NCBI GenBank assembly: GCA_018334995.1
Contig: JAGXKW010000009.1
Coordinates: forward strand, 17,931 to 65,648
DNA length: 47,718 nt
Origin: Wenzhouxiangellaceae bacterium
GTDB taxonomy: Bacteria > Pseudomonadota > Gammaproteobacteria > Xanthomonadales > Wenzhouxiangellaceae
Direction of reading: 5' to 3'
Part shown: piece by piece, positions 18,434 to 26,446 of the stretch
Position numbering within the stretch: position 1 is the first letter of the stretch
How the letters are laid out: each line of letters begins with the position of its first letter
The notes under the pieces: model-generated
What the model saw: only the letters and a program-made list of their open reading frames with translations
Databases searched by the model: none
What the model was told of the DNA's origin: nothing
Made by a program: the position numbers and the translations under genes

Positions 18434-18621
18434 AACGGCGCCGGGCCCGGGCCGGTCATTCGTCGTCACCGGCCCTGCCAACGGTTCAAGCACCAGCCGC
18501 CAGTACAGGCCGGCGCCGCGGGATCACGATGTCGCGCTGATGCCGGGGGCGGACCGAGGCTGGTGAAACAACCTCGACCCCCGCCCGAAATCGCCCCGGC
18601 AGCCTGCTAATCTGCAGAGTC

Positions 18622-19584
18622 ATGGAGATCTTGAAGTACACCCTGCGCAAGCTCGCCGGCGGCATTCCGCTTCTGCTGGGCGTGACGCTGGTCAGTTTCG
18701 TGCTGATGGTGTACTTCGGTCCCGACAAGACCTGGGAACTGCTGTCGAAGAATCCGACGGCCGAAGAAATCGCGCAGGTGCGCTCGCAACTGGGCTACGA
18801 CCAGCCGTTCTGGGTGCGCTACGGCAACTATCTGCGCGAACTGGCGACGCTGGAATTCGGCTATTCGGACTCGACCGGCGAACGGGTCACCACCATCCTG
18901 CAGCGCACCGTGCCGGTGACCCTCGCCCTGCTCGCCCCGGGCTTCGTGCTGGGCATCGTCCTGGGCATCGCGCTCGGTCTGCTGGCCGCGTGGCACCGCG
19001 GCGGCTGGATCGACCGGGCCGTCACGGGCCTTGCCGTGGTCGGCATGTCGGTCAGCTTCCTGGTCGTGATCATCGCCTTCCAGCTGCTGTTCGGCGTCGT
19101 ACTCGGCTGGTTCCCGGTGCGCGGCTGGAACGTGCACGACCTGCCGAGCTACCTGCACTACGTAACGGTACCCACGCTGGCCTCGGTGTTCGTTGCGCTG
19201 GGCTACAACACGCGCTTCTTCCGCGCCGTACTGGTCGAGGAAATGGCGCGCGATCATGTACGCACCGCGCGCGCCTTCGGCGCGAGCCCGGTGGAAATCC
19301 TGCGGAAAAACGTCCTGATGAACGCCATGATCCCGATCGTGACGCGGACCATGTTCTCGATACCGCTGGTGGTCATTTCCGGCAGCCTGCTGATTGAAAG
19401 CTACTTCGGAATTCCGGGCGTGGGCAAGGTGACCTACGACGCGATCACGTCCGGAGACCAGCCGGTACTCAAGGCCGTGATCGGACTGACCGCGGTGATG
19501 TTCGTAGGCATCCTGATCGTCAACGACATTCTCTACAAGTTCTTCGATCCCCGGATCTCGCTCGGCAGGACGGCGTTGCAATGA
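18622..19584 (+). CDS. ABC transporter permease, DppB/OppB type
   Basis: First inner-membrane subunit of the importer, 320 residues. The N-terminus (MEILKYTLRKLAGGIPLLLGVTLVSFVLMVYFGP) and RSQLGYDQPFWVRYGNYL are typical of DppB. Six hydrophobic helices are visible, and the EAA loop that contacts the ATPases reads EEMARDHVRTARAFGASPVEILRKN. It overlaps the next gene by four bases (ATGA). The spacer of 188 bases after the binding-protein gene holds TGCTAATCT at 18605-18613, which may be a weak internal promoter. Confidence 0.95.
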   Translation: MEILKYTLRKLAGGIPLLLGVTLVSFVLMVYFGPDKTWELLSKNPTAEEIAQVRSQLGYDQPFWVRYGNYLRELATLEFGYSDSTGERVTTILQRTVPVTLALLAPGFVLGIVLGIALGLLAAWHRGGWIDRAVTGLAVVGMSVSFLVVIIAFQLLFGVVLGWFPVRGWNVHDLPSYLHYVTVPTLASVFVALGYNTRFFRAVLVEEMARDHVRTARAFGASPVEILRKNVLMNAMIPIVTRTMFSIPLVVISGSLLIESYFGIPGVGKVTYDAITSGDQPVLKAVIGLTAVMFVGILIVNDILYKFFDPRISLGRTALQ

Positions 19585-20498
19585 GCCTGCCGGTGCATGA
19601 CATCAACCCCGGCGCTGATGCGCGCCTGCAGCCGGTCCGGCGACCCGGGGGCATTTCTCCCTGGAGCCGCGCCTTCGATCGCCTGATCGGCGACCGCCCC
19701 GCCATGGCGGGCCTTGCCATCGTCACCGTTTTCTTCGTCATCGCGCTGGGCGTCTGGTTCGGCTGGTGGGGCGGGAAGTGGGCCGAGACCGGCGACGGGC
19801 AATGGCTGCCACCGTCGCCAGAGCACTGGCTCGGGACGACCATACTGGGTCAGGACATCTTCGCCCGCGCGATCTTTTCGACCCGCACCGCGTTCGAAAT
19901 CGGCCTGGTCGTCGCCGCTGCATCGACTCTGCTGGGGGCGCTGTTCGGCGCGCTGTCGGGCTATTTCGCGCACACCGCGATCGACGGGCTCGTGCTGTGG
20001 CTCAAGGGCGTGCTCGATTCGATTCCGTTCTACCTGTTCGTCGCGGCCATCGCTTTTGCGCTGGACGGCAATCCCTGGGCCATGCACATCGCGATGATCG
20101 CGACCTTCTGGACGACCACCGCCCGGCTGGTCCGCGGCGAGGTGATCAAGCTCAAGAGCCTGGAGTTCGTCGAGGCCGCGCGCGCCATCGGGCTGCACCC
20201 ACTCGTCATCCTGTTTCGCCACATCGTGCCCAACACGTTGCATATCCTGCTGGTTCAGGCCACCATCGTGTTCGTCGCGGCGATCAAGTCCGAGGTCATC
20301 CTGAGCTTCCTCGGCCTGGGGGTCCAGGACGGCGTGAGCTGGGGCCTGATGATCGCCGAGTCCACCTCCGAGGTGATCGCCGGTCACTACATGAACTTCA
20401 TCGCCGCCTCCGGATTCCTGTTCGCGCTCGTCATGGGCTTCAACCTGTTCGCCGACGGTCTGCAGGACGCCCTGGACCCGAAGCGCTCGGGGCGATAG
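19581..20498 (+). CDS. ABC transporter permease, DppC/OppC type
   Basis: Second permease subunit, 305 residues. The start region contains the OppC-type N-terminal segment (SPWSRAFDRLIGDRPAMAGLAIVTVFFVIALGVWF). The conserved HWLGTTILGQDIFARAIFSTRTAFEIGLV and the EAA loop (KLKSLEFVEAARAIGLHPLVILFRHIVPN) follow. An extra cytoplasmic or periplasmic stretch (WGGKWAETGDGQWLPPSPE) lies after the first helix. It overlaps the DppB-type gene by four bases and is followed 30 bases later by the first ATPase gene. Confidence 0.95.
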   Translation: MSLPVHDINPGADARLQPVRRPGGISPWSRAFDRLIGDRPAMAGLAIVTVFFVIALGVWFGWWGGKWAETGDGQWLPPSPEHWLGTTILGQDIFARAIFSTRTAFEIGLVVAAASTLLGALFGALSGYFAHTAIDGLVLWLKGVLDSIPFYLFVAAIAFALDGNPWAMHIAMIATFWTTTARLVRGEVIKLKSLEFVEAARAIGLHPLVILFRHIVPNTLHILLVQATIVFVAAIKSEVILSFLGLGVQDGVSWGLMIAESTSEVIAGHYMNFIAASGFLFALVMGFNLFADGLQDALDPKRSGR

Positions 20499-20528
20499 AT
20501 TCGGGCTCATTGGGAGAGGGAACTGCAC

Positions 20529-21521
20529 ATGAGCAACAACGACGCACTGCTTGAAGTCGAGAACCTGTGCGTCGAGTTCGGCGACCGGCGCGGGGCGGTC
20601 CGCGCAGTGGATCGTATTTCGTTCGAAGTCGAACCGGGCCGGACGCTGGGAATCGTCGGGGAATCGGGTTGCGGCAAGTCAACCACCAGCCTGGCGATCA
20701 TGGGCCTGTTGCCGCGCCCGGCAGGGCGCATCACGGCCGGCGCGATTCGCCTGAGCGGCACGGAACTGGCCGGCCTGCCGGAAAATCGCATGCGCCGGAT
20801 CCGCGGCGCTGAAATGTCGATGATCTTCCAGGAGCCCATGACCGCGCTGAATCCGGTCTACACGATCGGCGCGCAGATGTCGGCGGTCGTTCGACGGCAC
20901 GCGGGCCTGTCGCGGCGCGCGGCGCGCCGGCGAGCGCTGGAAATGCTCGAGCGCGTCGGCATCCCGCTGGCGCAGCGGCGCCTGGCCGAATATCCGCACG
21001 AGCTTTCCGGCGGCATGCGTCAGCGCGTCATGATCGCCATGGCGCTTTCGTGTAGACCCCGACTGCTGATCGCCGACGAGCCGACGACGGCACTCGATGT
21101 CACCACCCAGGCGCAAGTGCTCGAACAGATCAAGGCGCTGCAGCGCGATTTCGACACCGCGGTCGTCCTGATCACACACGACCTGGGCGTGGTCGCCGAG
21201 ACCTGCGACGAAGTGGTCGTGATGTACTGTGGCCGCATGGTCGAGCGTGCGCCTGTCGAGGCGCTCTTCAGCGCCCCGCGGCATCGCTACACCGAGGGGC
21301 TGATACAGGCGATCCCGAAGATCCGGACCCGGCGGCTGACGCGCCTGCCGGTCGTCCCCGGCAGCGTGCCCGATTTGTCGGAGCTGCCGCCGGGCTGCTG
21401 CTTCGCGGCGCGCTGTGCGCATGCAGACACGCATTGTCTGCGCCGGCAACCCGCGCTGGAGCGCATGGGCCCGTCACGGGTGGCCTGCTTCCATCCAGCC
21501 GATGCGGAGCCGGTGCGATGA
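20529..21521 (+). CDS. ABC transporter ATP-binding protein, DppD/OppD type
   Basis: One of two ATPases driving the importer, 330 residues. Walker A GESGCGKS is at 44-51, the Q-loop in FQEPMTALNPVYTIG, the signature LSGGMRQR and Walker B LLIADEPTTALDV. The C-terminal oligopeptide-transporter extension has a Cys cluster (CCFAARCAHADTHCLRR), a site that binds an iron-sulfur cluster in characterised Dpp-type ATPases. GAGAGGGAA lies just upstream of the ATG. It overlaps the second ATPase by four bases. Confidence 0.95.
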   Translation: MSNNDALLEVENLCVEFGDRRGAVRAVDRISFEVEPGRTLGIVGESGCGKSTTSLAIMGLLPRPAGRITAGAIRLSGTELAGLPENRMRRIRGAEMSMIFQEPMTALNPVYTIGAQMSAVVRRHAGLSRRAARRRALEMLERVGIPLAQRRLAEYPHELSGGMRQRVMIAMALSCRPRLLIADEPTTALDVTTQAQVLEQIKALQRDFDTAVVLITHDLGVVAETCDEVVVMYCGRMVERAPVEALFSAPRHRYTEGLIQAIPKIRTRRLTRLPVVPGSVPDLSELPPGCCFAARCAHADTHCLRRQPALERMGPSRVACFHPADAEPVR

Positions 21522-22510
21522 CCGAGCGCATGCTCGAGGTGCATGCCCTTGCACGGCACTTTTCGGTGCGCGGTGGAATCCTGCCGCGCAGGCGCCCGGT
21601 TCTTCGAGCCGTCGACGGCGTATCTTTCGAAGTCGGGCGCGGGCAGACATTCGGACTTGTCGGTGAATCGGGCTGCGGCAAGTCGACCCTGGGACGCTCC
21701 ATCCTGCGCCTGCTCGAACCGACCCGCGGCCGGGTCGTGCTGGACGGCGCGGAAATCACCGGCCTTGATTCGGCCGCGCTCAAGCGCCAGCGCAAAGACA
21801 TGCAAATGATCTTCCAGGATCCGTTCGCTTCGCTCTCGCCCCGCCGCACCGTTCGCCAGATGCTGCAAGAACCGCTGGCGCTGCACGTGCCGGGCAGTCC
21901 GGCCCGGCGCGTGGCCCGCGTGCGCGAGCTGCTGGACATCGTGGGCCTCGGACAGTCTGCACTCGATCGCTACCCGCACGAGTTCTCCGGCGGCCAGCGC
22001 CAGCGGATCGGCATCGCCCGGGCGCTGGCCGTCGAACCCAAGCTGGTCGTGGCCGACGAGCCCGTCTCGGCGCTCGATGTCTCGGTCCAGTCGCAGGTGC
22101 TCAACCTGCTGGCCGACCTGCAGACCGAGTTCGGGCTGAGCTTCGTGTTCATCTCGCACGATCTGGCCGTGGTTCAGCACATCAGCCATTTCATCGGCGT
22201 CATGTACCTCGGAAAACTGGTCGAGACTGCCCCGGTCGACCGGATATACGCGATGCCGGCCCACCCCTACACGCGGGCGCTGCTCGATGCCGTACCGGTG
22301 GCCGGCGGAACCCGCCGAATCCGGCGCCGGGCCCTGGATGGCGAACCGCCTTCACCGCTGAACCCGCCCGGCGGCTGCCCTTTTCATACGCGTTGCCCGG
22401 AAGCCATGCCGATATGCTCGCGGCGCGTCCCGCGTACAATCGAATTGGAAGAACATGGGCGATCACACCAGGTGCGCTGTCATCTGCACGACCCGGATAT
22501 CAGTCAGTGA
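21518..22510 (+). CDS. ABC transporter ATP-binding protein, DppF/OppF type
   Basis: Second ATPase of the importer, 330 residues from the ATG overlapping the previous stop (ATGA). Walker A GESGCGKS is at 49-56, the Q-loop in MIFQDPFASLSPRRT, the signature FSGGQRQRIGIARAL and Walker B LVVADEPVSALDV. The C-terminal extension has the Cys motif CPFHTRCPEAMPICSRRVP. The insertion RGGILPRRRPVLRAVDGVSF after the first strand is usual for OppF. The open frame continues upstream to 21434 but that part overlaps the OppD gene. Confidence 0.95.
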   Translation: MTERMLEVHALARHFSVRGGILPRRRPVLRAVDGVSFEVGRGQTFGLVGESGCGKSTLGRSILRLLEPTRGRVVLDGAEITGLDSAALKRQRKDMQMIFQDPFASLSPRRTVRQMLQEPLALHVPGSPARRVARVRELLDIVGLGQSALDRYPHEFSGGQRQRIGIARALAVEPKLVVADEPVSALDVSVQSQVLNLLADLQTEFGLSFVFISHDLAVVQHISHFIGVMYLGKLVETAPVDRIYAMPAHPYTRALLDAVPVAGGTRRIRRRALDGEPPSPLNPPGGCPFHTRCPEAMPICSRRVPRTIELEEHGRSHQVRCHLHDPDISQ

Positions 22511-22977
22511 CGAAAAAACCGATTCAACGCAGTCTTCTGGCCGCAGGCCTATGCCTGCTTGCCGCCTGCACGGCAGGGTCGATGGAAGTCCGTCTGGAGC
22601 CGCCGGCACTACAGGTCGAAAGCCTGCGGATCGAAAACGACAGGGTGCACTTCAGACTGCTGGTGCACAACCGCAACGACCACGAGCTGTTGCTGCAATC
22701 GGCCGCCATGAGCATGCGCATCGGCAATGCCGAGTTGTTCGACGCCGCGTGGGAACTGGATCTGGACATCGGCGCGCGCGGGCGCGAGCTGGTCCGCCTG
22801 GATGCCCCGGCAATGCCGATCGGCGCGGAAATCCTGACCGGGCTGGGCGCCTCGCCCGGAACCAGCGTTGAATTCGAATTGTCCAGCAATATCGCAATCG
22901 ATGGCCAGCGCGACGCGGAGACGGTCCAGGAGGGCTTTCTCTTCCCTGTGCCAGGACAAGCCGGCCAGTTCCGCTGA
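22507..22977 (+). CDS. Small LEA14-like lipoprotein coupled to the importer operon
   Basis: 156 residues from a GTG that overlaps the OppF stop (GTGA), so translation is probably coupled. A lipoprotein signal peptide (MTKKPIQRSLLAAGLCLLAACTAG) places the acylated Cys at 21. The rest (LQVESLRIENDRVHFRLLVHNRNDHELLLQSAAMSMRIGNAEL) reads as one immunoglobulin-like LEA14/WHy domain, a fold found in bacterial outer-membrane lipoproteins. Its place at the end of a peptide-importer operon is unusual. The role is unknown; a link with the transporter is only suggested by the overlap. Confidence 0.75.
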   Translation: MTKKPIQRSLLAAGLCLLAACTAGSMEVRLEPPALQVESLRIENDRVHFRLLVHNRNDHELLLQSAAMSMRIGNAELFDAAWELDLDIGARGRELVRLDAPAMPIGAEILTGLGASPGTSVEFELSSNIAIDGQRDAETVQEGFLFPVPGQAGQFR

Positions 22978-23000
22978 TTCGCAACCACGTGGAAGACCAG

Positions 23001-23020
23001 CCCGTGCGTTCGATCACGGG
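23001..23020 (+). terminator. Hairpin after the importer operon, weak terminator candidate
   Basis: CCCGTG (23001-23006) pairs with CACGGG (23015-23020) across an eight-base loop, 24 bases after the lipoprotein stop. No immediate T-tract follows; a T-rich stretch begins 20 bases later (GTTTTGTTT). An inverted repeat TTGTTT/AAACAA lies in that stretch. Confidence 0.35.
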
Positions 23021-23141
23021 TGGATGCATCGGGAGGGAGTTTTGTTTATGCTATCAAACAATTTCTGAATCGACGGATACTTCGGGCAGCGGGAGTGCCC
23101 GGCCGGATTCAGCCTTGCAACCGCTCCCTGGAGCCTGATTT

Positions 23142-23708
23142 ATGACCATGCGAATCGTACTGGACCTTTCCGAGAAAGACCTGGAGCACTTCCGCAAGCT
23201 GGCCCATCGCGCGATGGACGCCTCGCAAAAAGCCTCCCCCGAGGAAATCATCGCCGGCGCTGACAGGCTCCTCAAGGAAGTCGAGGAAAGCGGTGCCTCC
23301 GATTTCATTCGCGAACGACTCGACCAGATCAAGGTGCTGACCGACATGCTCGCCGACGAAGGCTGGGGCATGCAGGAGGTCGGTCGCAAGCGCGTTCTGA
23401 CGGCGCTGGCCTACTTCAACCAGCCCGAGGACCTGATTCCCGATCACCTCCCCGGGGTCGGATTCCTGGACGACGCCATCATGGTCGAACTGATGTCCCG
23501 GGAGCTCAAGCCGGAAATCGACGCGTACCAGGATTTCGTCCAGTACCGGCGAACCGAGGCACGGCGGCTGGGCAAGGATCCTTCCGAGCTCAATCGCACC
23601 GACTTTCTCGAGGCGCGCGAACATGCCCTGCTTTCGCGCATGCGCCGTCGCCGCCGCTCCGGCCGTGGCGGCGGAGGCGGCAAGAAGTCGCCATTCTCGC
23701 TGTTCTGA
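23142..23708 (+). CDS. YkvA family (DUF1232) protein
   Basis: 188 residues. The core VLTALAYFNQPEDLIPDHLP followed by GVGFLDDAIMVELM is the DUF1232 (YkvA) signature. In most family members this is a hydrophobic membrane-associated hairpin, but here the surroundings are unusually charged. The N-terminal part is helical and acidic (LSEKDLEHFRKLAHRAMDASQ). The C-terminus is a basic, Gly-rich tail (RMRRRRRSGRGGGGGKK). GGAG lies eight bases before the ATG. The function of the family is unknown. It is separated from the importer by 164 bases and convergent with the acetyltransferase gene. Confidence 0.85.
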   Translation: MTMRIVLDLSEKDLEHFRKLAHRAMDASQKASPEEIIAGADRLLKEVEESGASDFIRERLDQIKVLTDMLADEGWGMQEVGRKRVLTALAYFNQPEDLIPDHLPGVGFLDDAIMVELMSRELKPEIDAYQDFVQYRRTEARRLGKDPSELNRTDFLEAREHALLSRMRRRRRSGRGGGGGKKSPFSLF

Positions 23709-23717
23709 ACGATTGCT

Positions 23718-24248
23718 TCAATTCGATGAGCTGCCTGCCCCGGACGCCGGCAGCTCCATTTCCACATGCGGAATGCCGTCTTCTTCGTACGGACGGGACA
23801 CGATGCTGAATCCGAGCGCCTGGTAGAAACGTTCCAGATAGCACTGCGCAGACAGCCGAATCGCCTGGTCGGGAAAGAGCCTGTGTGTCTCGACGACGGC
23901 GCGCCGCATCAATTCGTAGCCAAGACCGGTTCGACGCACGCCGGCGTGGGTCAGCACGCGCCCTATGGAAGGCCGTTCGAAACGCGCACCGGGCGGCAGA
24001 ATTCGCGCATAGGCCGCAACCCCAGCTGCTCCCTGCCAGGCCACCAGGTGCATCCCGGCCTTGTCCAGCCCGTCCAGGTCCTGGTAAGGGCAATCCTGTT
24101 CGACGACGAAAACCGCTACGCGGGCGGCGAGCACTGCATACAATTGTGCGAGTTCGAACTGATCGAAAGCGTGCAGCCGCCATTCCAGCGACACCGGGCT
24201 CACGCCGGCATGTTGCGATAATGGAGTTGACTCGTGTCGGCGTTTCAT
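23718..24248 (-). CDS. GNAT acetyltransferase, ElaA family
   Basis: 176 residues. The N-terminal block (LEWRLHAFDQFELAQLYAVLAARVAVFVVEQDCPYQDLDGLD) is nearly diagnostic of ElaA. The acetyl-CoA-binding motif A region reads SIGRVLTHAGVRRTGLGYELM, and the C-terminal LSAQCYLERFYQALGF is the usual GNAT motif B. It transfers acetyl from acetyl-CoA to an unknown amine. The first ATG is at 24248, but in-frame GTG codons nearer the conserved start (VSPVSLEW) could be used. It is divergent from the next gene with 29 bases between the two start codons. Confidence 0.9.
   Translation of the reverse strand: MKRRHESTPLSQHAGVSPVSLEWRLHAFDQFELAQLYAVLAARVAVFVVEQDCPYQDLDGLDKAGMHLVAWQGAAGVAAYARILPPGARFERPSIGRVLTHAGVRRTGLGYELMRRAVVETHRLFPDQAIRLSAQCYLERFYQALGFSIVSRPYEEDGIPHVEMELPASGAGSSSN
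24214..24222 (+). promoter_or_regulatory. Extended -10 promoter of the gene at 24278
   Basis: TGC followed by GATAAT; predicted start about 24229. It lies within the 5' part of the divergent acetyltransferase reading frame, which would argue for one of that gene's downstream GTG starts. Confidence 0.4.
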
Positions 24249-24277
24249 GTGCGCTGCATTCCCGATCCGGATTCCGA

Positions 24278-25339
24278 ATGAATGACGACTCCAATCATAT
24301 CCGGCTCGTGGCCGGTTTTGAGATCCGACCGCCGGCGGACGGGGCGCGTTTCGTGTTCGAACGCGCCGATGCCGAACGCCTGGGCGGCCTGATCGCGGAG
24401 GATCTCGCCCATTGCGTATCGGAAGTCACTCGCGGGCACCTGATCACCGGCCCGGCGCTGCTGGAGCCCGGCCAGGTCATCAGCCCTGAACACGCGCCCT
24501 GGTCGAGCATGCTGCGCGTGGCCGGTCCGGAGCGAAAACCCGGCGTCACGTCGCTCGGCGCGCACGCCGGCCGGCTGGCGCATGCGCCGTTGATGCCTTA
24601 CTGGACGCCGCCGCGCGGTCGGTTCGTTTGTCTGCCCATCGTGCTGTCGTTCTCCGACGCAGCCGTTCGCGAGGCACTGAGCGCGCGCCTGGAACAGACG
24701 CTGTTCGAAACCGGCGGCCTGCGTCCGCCCGCGATGGGAACGCTGGTCGAGATCAGCGACCTCGACCCGGTGCACGGTCAGTTGATGACCCGGGCAGACC
24801 TGATGGCGCTGATCAAGGTCCAGCTGGCCGGCGCCGGACTGGATCCCTTCTGGCCGCCCGTGGAGCATGCGGTGCTGCAGCCGCAACAACCGGTCACGCT
24901 GGAGCTGCCCGGCGGCCTGGTGGCCGACTGGAACGTCGACGCCGGTGGCTGGGAACTGGATTTCGTGCCCTATCACGCCGCCGATTGCGATGCTGCCGCC
25001 TATGCCTTGTGGCTGCGCGCCCTGCGCCAGACTACCGCCGTGCTGGAATCGCACCTGGTGCGGTGGCGTGCCGACAGCCGGATCGAAGCGGTCGAAATCG
25101 ACCCACAAGGTCGCTGGGCCTGCTGCGACCTGGGGCCGGCCGCGCCCTCGGGCCGGGCCAGCATCGTCCAGCATCCGGACGTGGGCCTGATCGCCTACGC
25201 GGGCGTGATCGGAGGCCGCCGCAAGGCCTTTTATCCATTGGACCAGGATGCGCTGGACGCGCTGGAGGCGGATTTGCGGGCCAGCGGCATCGAACAATTC
25301 GATCGCACGGCCGCGCTGGATCTGCTGGCAACATCCTGA
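24278..25339 (+). CDS. Conserved-looking protein of unknown function
   Basis: 353 residues, no signal peptide, no membrane helix, no motif I recognise. It looks like a normal soluble globular protein: mixed alpha/beta, for example FVFERADAERLGGLIAEDLAHCV, LVEISDLDPVHGQLMTRADLMALIKVQL and a C-terminal FYPLDQDALDALEADLRASGIEQFD. A Trp-, Pro- and Leu-rich middle (PPRGRFVCLPIVLSFSDAAVREALSARLEQ) suggests a buried core. The start is the first of two overlapping ATGs (ATGAATG), giving MNDDSNHIRL. Codon use matches the neighbours. It sits alone between the acetyltransferase and a dehydrogenase gene, so context gives no hint. Confidence 0.75.
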   Translation: MNDDSNHIRLVAGFEIRPPADGARFVFERADAERLGGLIAEDLAHCVSEVTRGHLITGPALLEPGQVISPEHAPWSSMLRVAGPERKPGVTSLGAHAGRLAHAPLMPYWTPPRGRFVCLPIVLSFSDAAVREALSARLEQTLFETGGLRPPAMGTLVEISDLDPVHGQLMTRADLMALIKVQLAGAGLDPFWPPVEHAVLQPQQPVTLELPGGLVADWNVDAGGWELDFVPYHAADCDAAAYALWLRALRQTTAVLESHLVRWRADSRIEAVEIDPQGRWACCDLGPAAPSGRASIVQHPDVGLIAYAGVIGGRRKAFYPLDQDALDALEADLRASGIEQFDRTAALDLLATS

Positions 25340-25446
25340 ACGTCGCGGCCTGCCTGCGGGAATTTTCCGCTGATCGGATGGATTCGGACACGCGCCGCGC
25401 GGATTGGGCACAATAGCGGCCAGTCCGACTCCAAAGGAACAACGCG

Positions 25447-26403
25447 ATGAAAATCATGATTCTGGGCGGTTCCGGGTTCGTCGGCTCCCACCTGGCGCGA
25501 CGCCTGAGCCGCGACGGGCACGCCATTTCCGTAGTGACCCGCCATCCCAACGGAGCCCGGCACCTCGCCATCGTGCCACGTGTCCAGATCCGCCACTTCG
25601 ATCCTTACGATGTCGACCGCCTGGACGCTGAACTGGCCGACCACGATGCGCTGATCAACCTGGTCGGCATTCTCAATGAATCCGGGCGCGACGGCGCCGG
25701 CTTTCGCCGGGCGCACATCGAACTTGTTGAGATCGCGATCAAGGCCTGCAACGCGGCCGGCGTGACCCGCATGATCCAGATGAGCGCGCTGAACGCAGGC
25801 CAGGGCATCAGCCACTACCTGCTGACTCGCGGCGAGGGCGAGCAGCGCGTGCGCGATTCGGGCCTGGACTGGACCATCTTCCGGCCATCGACCATCTTCG
25901 GCCCCGACGACAGCTTTCTCGACCGCTTCGCCGGCCTGCTCGCGATTTCTCCGGTGCTGCCGCTGGCCCGGGCAGACGCGAAGTTCGCGCCGGTCTACGT
26001 CGGCGATGTGGTCGAGGCGTTCGCCCGGGCGCTCGAAGACCGCGCAAGCCACGGCCAGACCTACGAACTGTGCGGCGCCGAAACCCTGACGCTGCGCCAG
26101 GTCGTCGAGTGGGTCGCGCACCAGCGCAACATGCGCCGCCTGGTCATTGCGCTGCCGGACGCGCTTGGCCGTGTGCAGGGCAAGGTCTTCGACTTCGTGC
26201 CCGGAAAACCGTTTTCGTCGGACAACTTCAAGTCGCTTTTGCTCGACAGCGTGTGCAACGGGAACGGATTCGACTCACTGGGCATTGAGCCATGGGGCAT
26301 GCGCGAGAAAGCGACGGAGTGGCTGAATCACACAGGTCACGGCCGCCAGGCCCGCTACCAGCGCTTTCGCGAACGCTTCGGGCGCAGCGGCGGGCGGGCA
26401 TGA
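25447..26403 (+). CDS. NAD(P)-binding protein of the complex I NDUFA9 subunit family
   Basis: Atypical SDR/NmrA-like protein, 318 residues. The N-terminal nucleotide-binding motif GGSGFVGSHL is at 7-16, followed by VTRHPNGARHL and DALINLVGILNE. In the extended-SDR position the sequence is SALNAGQGISHYLLTRGEGEQ, without the classical Tyr-x3-Lys pair (HYLLTR). The stretch WTIFRPSTIFGPDDSFLDRFAGLL is highly typical of the NDUFA9 group. In eukaryotes this is an accessory subunit of complex I; the bacterial role is unsettled. AAGGA lies nine bases upstream of the ATG. cca follows after 43 bases. Confidence 0.9.
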   Translation: MKIMILGGSGFVGSHLARRLSRDGHAISVVTRHPNGARHLAIVPRVQIRHFDPYDVDRLDAELADHDALINLVGILNESGRDGAGFRRAHIELVEIAIKACNAAGVTRMIQMSALNAGQGISHYLLTRGEGEQRVRDSGLDWTIFRPSTIFGPDDSFLDRFAGLLAISPVLPLARADAKFAPVYVGDVVEAFARALEDRASHGQTYELCGAETLTLRQVVEWVAHQRNMRRLVIALPDALGRVQGKVFDFVPGKPFSSDNFKSLLLDSVCNGNGFDSLGIEPWGMREKATEWLNHTGHGRQARYQRFRERFGRSGGRA

Positions 26404-26446
26404 CGATCCGGCGCCTGCTCACGCGCTTTGCCCGGCGTGCGCCCTG

